Below are positions 1-5,132 of a stretch of 5,803 nucleotides of DNA, one piece after another; position 1 is the stretch's first letter; every line of letters begins with the position of its first letter. This DNA comes from Spirochaetaceae bacterium (GTDB lineage Bacteria; Spirochaetota; Spirochaetia; Treponematales; Breznakiellaceae). A program made the translations under genes and the position numbers. The notes under the pieces are model-generated. The model saw nothing but the letters and a program-made list of their open reading frames with translations. It did not search any database and was not told the DNA's origin. The stretch is from the NCBI GenBank assembly GCA_031255395.1, contig JAIRSQ010000099.1, forward strand, positions 1 to 5,803. The letters are read 5' to 3'.

Positions 1-58
1 TGCAAAGCCTGCTCCGCGCTGGATTGCTTCGCCCTATCGGGCTCGCAATGACGACATC
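1..58. repeat. Right half of a dispersed palindromic repeat (CTCGCAATGACG type)
   Basis: The stretch GGATTGCTTCG (20-30) followed by CTCGCAATGACGAC (42-55) matches the right arm of the complete palindromic element at 715-837. Between them CCCTATCGGG is a small local palindrome. No left arm (CGTCATTGCGAG) is visible, but the window begins here, so it may lie just outside. Repeats ending in CTCGCAATGACG are known from many bacterial genomes. The link to the transposase-like gene near 4620 is inference. Confidence 0.6.
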
Positions 59-100
59 TCGGAAGCCTTGCCAGCCTCCTTGCAAGGCTCGCTCACAAGC

Positions 101-158
101 CTGACCCCGGGGATGACTCGCAACTCTCACTCAAAACCATTGCTCATTGCTCATTATT
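101..158. repeat. Repeat module: CTGACCCC motif plus CATTGCTCATT tract
   Basis: CTGACCCC at 101-108 is followed by CCCCGGGG (105-112) and, about 30 bp later, by a tandem CATTGCTCATTGCTCATT (139-156). The same order, a TGACCCC motif and then an ATCATT/CATTGCTCATT tract, occurs at 4452-4557 and, more diverged, at 5256-5333, on both sides of the transposase-like gene. This looks like a third and more degraded copy of that flanking repeat. No gene is apparent in 1-300. Confidence 0.4.
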
Positions 159-162
159 AAAC

Positions 163-294
163 GTATGCCAAACGCTCTTTTCGGACCTGAAGGCAGAGCC
201 CGAAAGCCGCTATCTGTACGCTACCGCGGAGCGGATGAGGAACCCACTGGTGGGCGCTGGCGGGCAGCCGCGTATGCCAGACGCCCTTTTCGGA
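163..294. repeat. 23-bp direct repeat pair (163-185 and 272-294)
   Basis: The segments starting GTATGCCAAACGC (163) and GTATGCCAGACGC (272) match at 21 of 23 positions and both end in CTTTTCGGA or a near variant; the period is 109 bp. Each encodes RMP(N/D)ALFG, but in different forward frames because 109 is not a multiple of three. One forward frame stays open through this region and ends at a TAA at 310-312, overlapping the end of the opposing activase fragment. It has no credible start, so it is either a gene remnant or chance. Confidence 0.5.
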
Positions 295-301
295 GTAACG
301 G

Positions 302-583
302 CTAAGCGTTAAACCCGCTGGCGGGTTCCGCCACAGCAGCCTCGTCTACAAGAGCCGAGGCATCGCCTTTGCCTCGGAAGCGCAGCACGTTTACCATGAA
401 GATGTTGAGCTTGTTTACGATGTTGGGCGGCAACAGGTTGCCGTCAACCTCGACAGACAGGACAGGGTAGTTGCGCTCACGGGCCCACGGCGTAAAGAGC
501 CCCTCGATAACGCGGCCTATAAGACAGGCAAACGGCGAAATGTTTACGATGCCGCATAAAAGGCAACTGACAAAGCGGATCAA
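302..583 (-). pseudogene. C-terminal remnant of acyl-CoA dehydratase activase (2-hydroxyglutaryl-CoA dehydratase activator family)
   Basis: The 93-residue frame contains GIVNISPFACLIGRVIEG, then TPWARERNYPVLSVEVDGN and NKLNIFMVNVLRFRG. This arrangement is characteristic of the C-terminal part of the large activase and dehydratase-like proteins (often well over 1000 residues in treponemes and clostridia) that prepare 2-hydroxyacyl-CoA dehydratases. Only about the last 7% of such a protein is present. The frame is open upstream only to 610, where a TGA (611-613) stops it, and the ATPase and Fe-S cysteine regions are absent. The nominal start is a TTG without a Shine-Dalgarno site. Another minus-strand frame just upstream (about 585-697) encodes a basic, protein-like stretch, so the remnant may continue there through a frameshift. 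I interpret this as a truncated pseudogene left by rearrangement next to the repeats. The family match is confident; the exact breakpoint is not. Confidence 0.7.
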
Positions 584-714
584 CAGCGCCGTTGGCCCAA
601 AAATATCTGGTCATGCTTTTTTAGCCTTGCCTTTATGAAATTGACATATCGTCTGAACTGCGCAGAATCGCAAAACTCTTTCCAAAACCAAACTTTTCAT
701 ACGGTGCAACCATC

Positions 715-837
715 CGTCATTGCGAGGCGGCGGTAACTTGCCGTGGCAAGCTGACGATAGAGTCGAAGCAATCCACTGCCGAGACTGCCTAGCATGTATT
801 GCTTCGCTCGGCGAATTGTCGCACGCTCGCAATGACG
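715..837. repeat. Complete 123-bp palindromic interspersed element (MITE/REP-like)
   Basis: The ends are a perfect 12-bp inverted repeat, CGTCATTGCGAG (715-726) and CTCGCAATGACG (826-837). An inner perfect inverted repeat is CGAAGCAAT (764-772) with ATTGCTTCG (798-806), around an unpaired centre of about 25 bp. The left arm matches the half-copy at 4185-4232 closely except for a 13-bp difference, and the right arm matches 20-55. The structure fits a non-autonomous palindromic element. A minus-strand open frame across it (611-853) is just the repeat read through and is not a gene. The element ends about 45 bp upstream of the rpsU promoter. Confidence 0.75.
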
Positions 838-881
838 AGGGGAGCTCTTGCATTGGGCACTGACATGAGGCAAACGGGGAG

Positions 882-911
882 TTGACTCGAAGGTGGCTAT
901 TCTGATATGCT
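882..911 (+). promoter_or_regulatory. Sigma-70 type promoter of rpsU with extended -10
   Basis: TTGACT (882-887) is separated by 18 bp from TATGCT (906-911), which is preceded by TG at 903-904, giving a TGnTATGCT extended -10. The predicted start near 918 would leave a leader of about 35 nt before the TTG start of rpsU. This is a consensus match only. Confidence 0.6.
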
Positions 912-936
912 AAAAGTCATGTTTATTATGCAAAGG

Positions 937-947
937 AAGGAGGTGAT
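937..947 (+). promoter_or_regulatory. Very strong Shine-Dalgarno site of rpsU
   Basis: AAGGAGGTGAT is fully complementary over 11 nt to the usual 3' end of bacterial 16S rRNA. AGGAGG ends 9 nt before the TTG at 953, and this spacing fixes the start. S21 itself binds near the anti-Shine-Dalgarno end of 16S rRNA, so such an extended site may serve feedback control; that part is inference. Confidence 0.8.
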
Positions 948-952
948 AATAC

Positions 953-1165
953 TTGGCGAATATTTTTGTTGACGATAATGAGCCTTTGGAGAAGGCCATT
1001 AAGCGTTTCAAAAGGATGGTCGAAAAAGAAGGCATCATCCGTGAATTTAAAAAACGCGAATATTACGAGAAGCCGTCGACCGTGCTTAACCGCAAGAAAA
1101 AGGCCTTGCGGCGAAAGCTGGTAAAAAGGACGCACGGTAAAAGCGGCGGAAAATATGAATACTAG
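953..1165 (+). CDS. rpsU: 30S ribosomal protein S21
   Basis: This 70-residue, highly basic protein is S21 (bS21), which sits on the platform of the small ribosomal subunit close to the 3' end of 16S rRNA and helps initiation. The family signature is clear: the N-terminal [21 protein letters not shown], the central [13 protein letters not shown] and RKKKALRRK. The length is normal for the family, with a C-terminal tail rich in Lys and Gly. The start is a TTG at 953, set by the AAGGAGGTGAT site upstream; no in-frame ATG gives a better N-terminus. It appears to be the only gene directly behind its own extended -10 promoter and is followed by a hairpin region with eight T. It is read away from the repeat at 715-837. 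An antisense open frame (926-1210) is its shadow. Confidence 0.97.
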   Translation: MANIFVDDNEPLEKAIKRFKRMVEKEGIIREFKKREYYEKPSTVLNRKKKALRRKLVKRTHGKSGGKYEY

Positions 1166-1184
1166 CGGCTTGTAGGCGCTTGCA

Positions 1185-1258
1185 GGTTTTTGCGTCACGC
1201 TGTGCCGCAAAAACCGCGATTTATGGGTTGCCGGCCCGCTGGGTTTTTCGTTTTTTTT
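1185..1258 (+). terminator. rpsU terminator region with two alternative hairpins
   Basis: Three segments can pair in two ways. GGTTTTTGCG (1185-1194) pairs perfectly with CGCAAAAACC (1206-1215), with an extra CAC/GTG mini-stem in the loop. The same CGCAAAAACC can instead pair with GGTTTTTCG (1242-1250), with one bulge, and this is followed directly by eight T (1251-1258). The second form resembles an intrinsic terminator, although its loop is long (about 26 nt). It lies 20 bp past the rpsU stop and just before the next gene, so it either ends the rpsU transcript or works as an attenuator. Confidence 0.6.
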
Positions 1259-1273
1259 ACAAAGGACAAGAGG

Positions 1274-1651
1274 ATGAGTTATATGCTGGAAAAAAAGAAC
1301 GGTGTATCGTCAAAGGAGCTTTCCAAAATAGGAGTTAGCGCGATATTGCAATTTGCGGGCGGGGCGGTTTTGGCGGTTTTGGGAGTGTTGCCGCCGCTGA
1401 TATCCGCCGCCGCGGGCGTAGTTCTTACCGCGTTGGGCTTGAGCGGAATCGCCTCACGCGACAAAGAGGATAAAAAAATAGGCGGCATTTTGGCGGTTTC
1501 GGGTGCCGCGGCAATACTGGCGCGGTACGGCGTTATTAGTATGCTGAAAGCCGCAGGCAGGATGGTTCTTTTTACCGGAGCCGCGGCCCTCATAGGATTG
1601 GGACTGTTTAATATTGTCAGATTCGTTTTAGGTTTGAAAAAACGTTCATAA
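1274..1651 (+). CDS. Small integral membrane protein of unknown function
   Basis: The protein is 125 residues. I chose the ATG at 1274 because AAAGGA (1261-1266) lies 7 nt upstream. The longer frame from 1190 would start inside the rpsU terminator hairpin and add an unlikely Arg/Phe-rich leader. After a short polar N-terminus, four hydrophobic segments follow: roughly residues 22-42, 44-57, 70-88 and 96-118, rich in Ala, Gly, Val and Leu. Charged loops such as SRDKEDKK lie between them, and the tail is LKKRS, so it is probably a four-helix inner-membrane protein. I recognise no family. It may be cotranscribed with rpsU if the intervening terminator is leaky. Its stop codon overlaps the end of the convergent lipoprotein gene by 6 bp, leaving no space for a terminator between the two. 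Confidence 0.75.
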   Translation: MSYMLEKKNGVSSKELSKIGVSAILQFAGGAVLAVLGVLPPLISAAAGVVLTALGLSGIASRDKEDKKIGGILAVSGAAAILARYGVISMLKAAGRMVLFTGAAALIGLGLFNIVRFVLGLKKRS

Positions 1652-2437
1652 GCCCGCCCAGCGTATTTCATAAAAAAGCGGCCTGTCAAGGACAAGCGCG
1701 TCGATGAGCCGTATCGCGAATTCGGCGCGGTTCCCCTTGAAAGTCCCTCCCGTCGCGCGTTGCACGGGGCTGGGAAGATCAAGAACGATTGAAATGCTTG
1801 CATTGCCTATCTCTTCGGCGACGGTTTTGCCGTAAACCGAAGAAACCAGTTCAAGATAACCGTCATTGTCTATCACTTCTCCGGTAGCGATCGGCGCCAT
1901 CAACGCTGAAAGGTAATCCGCAAGATCGGTTGAAACGAGCGATATGAATTCTTGCCCGGTACCGCGGTTTAAGCTGACGGCAAGCCGACCGCCGTTTGCC
2001 GTTTGTTCCCAAACGGCAAACGGCTCAGGCGGCGTTACGGCGTTTTTCGCGGGCGCACGGCGTGAGAGGCTGTTAAAAAACACAGCCGCGTCAGCCGCCG
2101 CTATGCGGCCTTCCACGCCGCCGAACGGCGTATTGTGCAGCGCGGCGGTTTCTATTCCGGACATCCGCGCAAAGGCGTCGTTTAACAATCCCGCGTCAAG
2201 AACCGGCGCGGCACTGTCTTTCGGGGCAAGGCTCTTTAATAAGCCGTTCATGCCGGGAAGCAGTTCGCTACGCAAAACCAGTTCGGCACGACCTTCCTTG
2301 TGAATTTTGCCGTTTATGCGGGTCGAACAGGAGGCGCAAAGCAGAGCGGAAAAAACGGCCAGTGCCAGAAAGCAGGCACTGGCCGAATTATGCGGCGTAT
2401 GGGTTGTCCTTCCGCTTGAAAGCGGCGTGCAGTTCAT
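1646..2437 (-). CDS. Putative lipoprotein, third gene of the envelope operon
   Basis: The product has 263 residues with a hydrophobic segment CFLALAVFSALLCASC ending at Cys37. The lipobox has Cys at -3 instead of Leu, which only a relaxed spirochaetal lipobox would allow, so lipidation is probable but not certain. The rest is mature extracytoplasmic sequence without a known catalytic motif; a segment near residues 180-215 (DYLSALMAPIATGEV, then YLELVSSVYGKTVAEE) looks well ordered. It resembles conserved hypothetical lipoproteins of treponemes, from memory only. The ATG at 2437 overlaps the stop of the LysM gene as ATGA and has no clear Shine-Dalgarno site, so translation is probably coupled to the upstream gene. 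Remarkably, an intrinsic terminator structure sits within codons 18-30. The 3' end overlaps the convergent membrane-protein gene by 6 bp. Confidence 0.8.
   Translation of the reverse strand: MNCTPLSSGRTTHTPHNSASACFLALAVFSALLCASCSTRINGKIHKEGRAELVLRSELLPGMNGLLKSLAPKDSAAPVLDAGLLNDAFARMSGIETAALHNTPFGGVEGRIAAADAAVFFNSLSRRAPAKNAVTPPEPFAVWEQTANGGRLAVSLNRGTGQEFISLVSTDLADYLSALMAPIATGEVIDNDGYLELVSSVYGKTVAEEIGNASISIVLDLPSPVQRATGGTFKGNRAEFAIRLIDALVLDRPLFYEIRWAGL
2350..2385 (-). terminator. Intrinsic terminator inside the signal-peptide codons of the lipoprotein gene
   Basis: Read on the minus strand, CGGCCAGTGCC and GGCACTGGCCG form a perfect 11-bp GC-rich stem with an 8-nt loop, followed immediately by TTTTTT (2355-2350). 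This is a textbook Rho-independent terminator on the coding strand of the operon, about 52 nt past the ATG of the lipoprotein gene. It could end most transcripts after the LysM gene unless ribosomes entering through the ATGA overlap prevent the hairpin. The alternative is that the downstream frame starts elsewhere, but then its signal peptide would be lost. Confidence 0.7.
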
Positions 2438-3285
2438 TTATTAAGCGGCGAGTACGCGTTAGCGGGGTTCCAGATGCCGGACCGCTTTTCACCTTTCAGA
2501 CTCGGTATATCGATAACCATGCCGGGTTCAATCAGGTCAGGGTTATTCGGGTCGGGCAATTTTTTCTTGTTTGCGTTATACAGCAACGGCCAGCGGCGCG
2601 GATCGCCGTAAACCCATGACTTTCCCGCTATGTTCCAAAAGCAGTCTCCGTACGCTTCCCACGATCTTACTACATATTGGGCAGGATACGGCGTTTGTTC
2701 GACGGTAGTATCTTCTTTTGGCGCGTTTTCTGCCAGAGCCTCCGTTACAGCGGCGTCTTCCGCCGAAATTTCCGCGACAGGCGCTTCCTCCGGAGCCGCA
2801 ACGGGCAGTCTGACCGCTGCCAGCGTTTTAATAACCTTGCCGGCGTTATCAATAGCCACGTTCCATTCGCGGGCTTCAGCCGCTATAAGGCCAAGGTTGT
2901 AGTATGTTTTCGCGCTGTAAAATTCATCCGGATACAGGCGTTTGATTTCAGCAGAATCCGCCATGGCCAGCCGTTCAAGAGCGTTTTCCATCATGACATC
3001 AACGGTATACATTTTTACCTGCGACCCGACATACATATCTGACGTCATGGCAGCCCTTATCGCGTCTTCCGCGTATTTTTCGGCTTTGTCGTAATAGCCG
3101 CCCGCGAACGCTTGCCGCGCCAGCTTTTGCAGTCTTACGCTTTCAGCAAGATGCTCGTTTTTGCGAATATTACTAAACGTTTCGCCGGAATGATCCGTCG
3201 CGGCGGCGGAAACAAAAAAACAAACCTGCGCCAGGATTATTAACAGAATCAGGCGTTTTATATCGCCTCGTTTTTTATAGGTCAT
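2434..3285 (-). CDS. Exported TPR-like protein with C-terminal LysM domain
   Basis: The protein of 283 residues begins with a signal peptide: basic MTYKKRGDIKR, then a hydrophobic LILLIILAQVCFFVSAAA, with probable cleavage after SAA or AAA. Residues about 45-155 are helical and TPR-like (ARQAFAGGYYDKAEKYAEDA, later TYYNLGLIAAEAREWNVAID). An Ala/Glu/Pro-rich linker (about 163-200) leads to a LysM domain at about 204-263, seen as YVVRSWEAYGDCFWNIAGK, then WPLLYNANK and LIEPGMVIDIP. LysM domains bind N-acetylglucosamine polymers, so the protein probably binds peptidoglycan in the periplasm. The ATG at 3285 is chosen because GGAG (3295-3292) lies 6 nt upstream; a start at 3297 has no such site. 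It overlaps the upstream lipoprotein gene by 11 bp and the downstream one by 4 bp (ATGA), which indicates an operon with coupled translation. Confidence 0.88.
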   Translation of the reverse strand: MTYKKRGDIKRLILLIILAQVCFFVSAAATDHSGETFSNIRKNEHLAESVRLQKLARQAFAGGYYDKAEKYAEDAIRAAMTSDMYVGSQVKMYTVDVMMENALERLAMADSAEIKRLYPDEFYSAKTYYNLGLIAAEAREWNVAIDNAGKVIKTLAAVRLPVAAPEEAPVAEISAEDAAVTEALAENAPKEDTTVEQTPYPAQYVVRSWEAYGDCFWNIAGKSWVYGDPRRWPLLYNANKKKLPDPNNPDLIEPGMVIDIPSLKGEKRSGIWNPANAYSPLNK

Positions 3286-4093
3286 AGTTTTCTCCATTTT
3301 CTATGGCGGAATTTTCCAGTATTTTTGCCGCGTCTTCAGCAAGTTTTTCGCTTTCGCTGATTTTTTTCTCTGCGGCTTCGAGAGCAAGTTCCGCTCTTGC
3401 CTTCTTTTCGCCGGCGATTCTTATCGATTCGACAAATACGGGAACAGCGTCGTCATAAAAATCTATAGCGGAGCCGTAGTCTTTGGAGCGAAAGGCTGTC
3501 TCGCCTTTGTTGTGCAGTTCGGCGGCCAAGTTATAGCTTTCTTTTGCGGCGGCGTCCGCCTTCAGTTTAAGCGCTTCCTGTTGAATGCCGGCAGAGGCAT
3601 CGCGCGCCGCTTCCGCTTTTGCCAGCCACCATTCGTCTATGATAGCGGTAAACCCCGAAAGTGCGGCAAGTCCGTCATCAAGCACTGCCTTGTCTAACGT
3701 ATCAAAACCCGCGTCGTACGCTTCGGTCGCTCGCGCCAGTGCCGCGTCCGCGTCGTCAAATCTCTGCTGGGACGTTTCGTAAAGCCTGTCGTTCATTATT
3801 TCCTGACGTTTCACCCGCGCCTGTGTCAATATTTCGCCCAGTTCCTGATGATCCTGCCGTTGTTTTTCGAACGCGGCCAGCGCATCGGCATCGTCTTCGG
3901 CTGATTTTTCCGTATCCGGCACTTCTATCGTTTCGACAGTTTCTATCGTTTCGATAACTTCGACCGTTTCCGCGGCAGGTTGTTCCTGTTCAGGCTGAGC
4001 CTGTTCAATCGGTTTCGGCGCGCTTTTGCAAGCAAAAAAATATCCCGCCGTAAAAAGCATCAAACAAATTCGGAGGAAACGTGCTTTAATCAA
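3275..4093 (-). CDS. TPR/coiled-coil lipoprotein, first gene of the envelope operon
   Basis: The product has 272 residues. A signal peptide (IKARFLRICLMLFTAGYFFAC) ends in a spirochaete-style lipobox FFAC, so Cys22 is the likely lipidated residue. Next come a Pro/Gln/Glu-rich stretch and an acidic repeat of Val/Ile-Glu-Thr units (about 43-57), probably a flexible tether. From about 70 the protein is helical and Ala/Glu-rich. A typical TPR unit is at about 189-222 (LAAELHNKGETAFRSKDYG followed by SAIDFYDDA), and the C-terminus (about 227-262) is probably a coiled coil. The start is TTG at 4093, supported by AGGAG 7 nt upstream (4105-4101). It is presumably a periplasm-facing anchored lipoprotein working with the LysM protein encoded next. 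The pairing is inferred from the operon; no enzymatic motif is visible. Confidence 0.87.
   Translation of the reverse strand: MIKARFLRICLMLFTAGYFFACKSAPKPIEQAQPEQEQPAAETVEVIETIETVETIEVPDTEKSAEDDADALAAFEKQRQDHQELGEILTQARVKRQEIMNDRLYETSQQRFDDADAALARATEAYDAGFDTLDKAVLDDGLAALSGFTAIIDEWWLAKAEAARDASAGIQQEALKLKADAAAKESYNLAAELHNKGETAFRSKDYGSAIDFYDDAVPVFVESIRIAGEKKARAELALEAAEKKISESEKLAEDAAKILENSAIENGENYDL
3923..3970. repeat. 18-bp tandem repeat coding the Glu/Thr tether of the lipoprotein
   Basis: TTCTATCGTTTCGA occurs at 3923-3936 and again, exactly, at 3941-3954, with a degenerate third unit to about 3970. The period of 18 bp keeps the frame and encodes the VETIE-type repeats just after the lipidated cysteine. 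Such in-frame repeats can change copy number without frameshift, altering tether length. Confidence 0.55.
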
Positions 4094-4145
4094 AATAAAA
4101 CTCCTATTATTCCCTTTATCGGTATTTTTAACACCCTTCTTAAAT

Positions 4146-4174
4146 ATAATATAAGCAAAGCGACGCTTCTTAAA
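4146..4174 (-). promoter_or_regulatory. Possible promoter of the envelope operon
   Basis: On the minus strand TTTAAG (4174-4169) and TATTAT (4151-4146) are 17 bp apart, in an AT-rich stretch upstream of the TTG start at 4093. The -10 matches five of six consensus bases and the -35 three. It is the best candidate between the operon and the repeat at 4185. Overlapping TATATT hexamers make the exact -10 uncertain. Confidence 0.4.
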
Positions 4175-4184
4175 GAGGCACGCC

Positions 4185-4240
4185 CGTCATTGCTAGGCGG
4201 CGGGAAATTGCCGATAGCGTTGAAGCAATCCATGCAAGGC
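4185..4240. repeat. Left half of the palindromic repeat, beside the transposase-like gene
   Basis: CGTCATTGCTAG (4185-4196), then GGCGGCGGGAAATTGCC, GATAGCGTTG and GAAGCAATCCA (4222-4232), align with the left arm of the complete element at 715-775 apart from a 13-bp difference. The right arm does not follow. Instead a diverged CTCACAATGACG end lies about 1 kb away at 5232-5243, on the far side of the transposase-like gene. The two outward ends therefore bracket that gene. Confidence 0.65.
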
Positions 4241-4619
4241 CGCCTCGCCAGTTCCCAATCAGCGCTTCAGTCATCGAAAATCTATGAAAAAAGAAAAAAC
4301 GCCTTTCATCCTTGACGAACCTTAGAAACCAGTATCCGGCCTAACTACGGCGGTTAAAGTCCTCCCGTTCCCCGCGCGCAGTTTCACTCGGTCTCTCTCG
4401 CCGTTGCAAAGCGGCTTGCCGCCGCCTCGTAGTGGCGACTCTCTAGAGACATGACCCCTAAATACGCCTCCACAGCCCTCCCTGCAAAACTCACTTCTCA
4501 GCCCGCTTGCTCGGGACGATTCGCGACCCTCCATCGATATCATTACTCATTGCTCATTTGTCCGTTATTGCGAAAAGGGGAAGGTGAATCAAAACGGCAT
4601 ACAGTCGCCATAATTATGC
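4241..4619. other. Gene-free leader of the transposase-like gene, with repeat-derived sequence
   Basis: No credible gene lies here. A 13-codon frame MKKEKTPFILDEP (4284-4325) reads like a gene start, but it has no Shine-Dalgarno site and stops at once. From about 4360 the sequence is repeat-like. It includes a diverged CTCGTAGTGGCGAC end (4425-4438), the palindrome TCTCTAGAGA (4440-4449), ATGACCCC (4451-4458), a CCCG/CGGG hairpin near 4502-4515, and the tract ending ATTACTCATTGCTCAT (4557). The block 4440-4560 is homologous to 5245-5340. An antisense open frame (4322-4543) is only the repeat read through. Confidence 0.5.
4440..4560. repeat. Left copy of diverged direct repeat flanking the transposase-like gene
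   Basis: This block aligns with 5245-5340 in the same orientation. Shared marks, in order, are a CTAG-centred palindrome, TGACCCC, A(T/-)ACGCCTCC with CAG, a CCC-GCAA segment, TTC(G/A)CGAC, CATCGA(T/C)ATCATT and a degenerate ATTG(C/T)TCA tract. The left copy carries about 24 extra bases that include the CCCG/CGGG hairpin. Most differences are transitions. Confidence 0.55.
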
Positions 4620-5132
4620 ATGAGAACTTTAAGGGAACTTAAACAGGGCGTATGGTACGAAGTTCATACGGCCATAAATAACGGGGAACCGTTGTTCCAG
4701 TCGCGTCAAGCACTGAGGCTCTTTGCCCGGGTTTTGGACGATACGGCGGCGCGCTTCGATTTTGAGATTCGCGGACTGTGTCTGAAGGACGACCTGCTCG
4801 CGTTCCGCGTTAAACCGGCGGACGGGCTTCAGTTACCGCGGATGATGCAATGGCTCAAGCAAACATTTGCGGTGAGGTACAACGTCAGGCACAAGCGGAG
4901 AGGGCATATCTGGGGCGACCGGTACTGGTCGAAGATAGCGGAAGACGAACCGCCTGAAGGGGCGAGGGACGAGAAGGCGGAACTTTTTCCGGCTGTGGGA
5001 GGGGTCAGACCCCTATCGCGGAAGGTGAAAGCTGGAGGAAGATTTCTTTCGTTGAAAACGAGGGTTAGGGTCAGACCCTTTCTAGGGAAACTCGCCAAAA
5101 TTCCCAGCAAAGCGGCCTCTCCTCCCGCCTAA
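4620..5132 (+). CDS. Degenerate REP-associated (Y1/IS200-like) transposase family protein
   Basis: The frame encodes 170 residues, of which about 1-115 resemble REP-associated tyrosine transposases: a start like YEVHTAINNGEPLF, the helix ALRLFARVLDDTA, FEIRGLCLKDD, then MMQWLKQTFAVRYNVR and GHIWGDRYWS. In active relatives the third segment reads like MPNHxHLL, with two histidines (HUH) that bind metal. Here the aligned positions are Leu59 and Ala61, so the HUH is lost. The later helix carrying the nucleophilic tyrosine (YI-x-NPV type) is absent after residue 115. Residues from about 118 come from repeat sequence containing two GGTCAGACC palindromes. It therefore cannot be a normal transposase. 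It is either a decayed copy or a domesticated DNA-binding relative; the otherwise uninterrupted frame favours recent decay or retained function. The ATG at 4620 has no adjacent Shine-Dalgarno site. Flanking repeats are described separately. Confidence 0.75.
   Translation: MRTLRELKQGVWYEVHTAINNGEPLFQSRQALRLFARVLDDTAARFDFEIRGLCLKDDLLAFRVKPADGLQLPRMMQWLKQTFAVRYNVRHKRRGHIWGDRYWSKIAEDEPPEGARDEKAELFPAVGGVRPLSRKVKAGGRFLSLKTRVRVRPFLGKLAKIPSKAASPPA
5000..5079. repeat. Two GGTCAGACC palindromes within the end of the transposase-like frame
   Basis: AGGGGTCAGACCCCT (5000-5014) is a 7-bp inverted repeat around a single A, and AGGGTCAGACCCT (5067-5079) repeats it with 6-bp arms; the period is about 66 bp. 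They encode GGVRPLS and RVRVRPFLG in the C-terminal tail. CTGACCCC half-sites recur at 101-108 and 5256-5263, suggesting a dispersed motif associated with this module. Confidence 0.65.

Noticed and set aside
139..156. CATTGCTCATTGCTCATT tract considered as a CRISPR or iteron array
   Set aside because: There are only two or three short contiguous units with no spacers, and the same tract recurs at repeat-module edges.
641..668. TTGACA followed 16 bp later by CAGAAT, a possible forward promoter
   Set aside because: It points into the palindromic repeat with no gene before the rpsU promoter, and the -10 is poor.
611..853. Minus-strand frame through the palindromic element
   Set aside because: Most of it is the repeat read through; the inverted structure explains the sequence better than coding does.
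926..1210. Antisense open frame over rpsU
   Set aside because: It is the shadow of a clearly identified S21 gene, and its start has no support.
1190..1273. Longer start for the small membrane protein at 1190
   Set aside because: It would begin inside the rpsU terminator hairpin without a Shine-Dalgarno site, whereas the ATG at 1274 has one.
1279..1803. Antisense open frame of 174 codons across the membrane gene and the lipoprotein 3' end
   Set aside because: It overlaps two better supported genes, has no family resemblance, and its sequence mirrors their codons.
4322..4543. Minus-strand frame beginning MISMEGRE
   Set aside because: A similar beginning (MMSMGSRE) occurs in the second repeat copy at 5320, but the frames diverge completely after it, so these are repeat-derived open frames and not a protein family.
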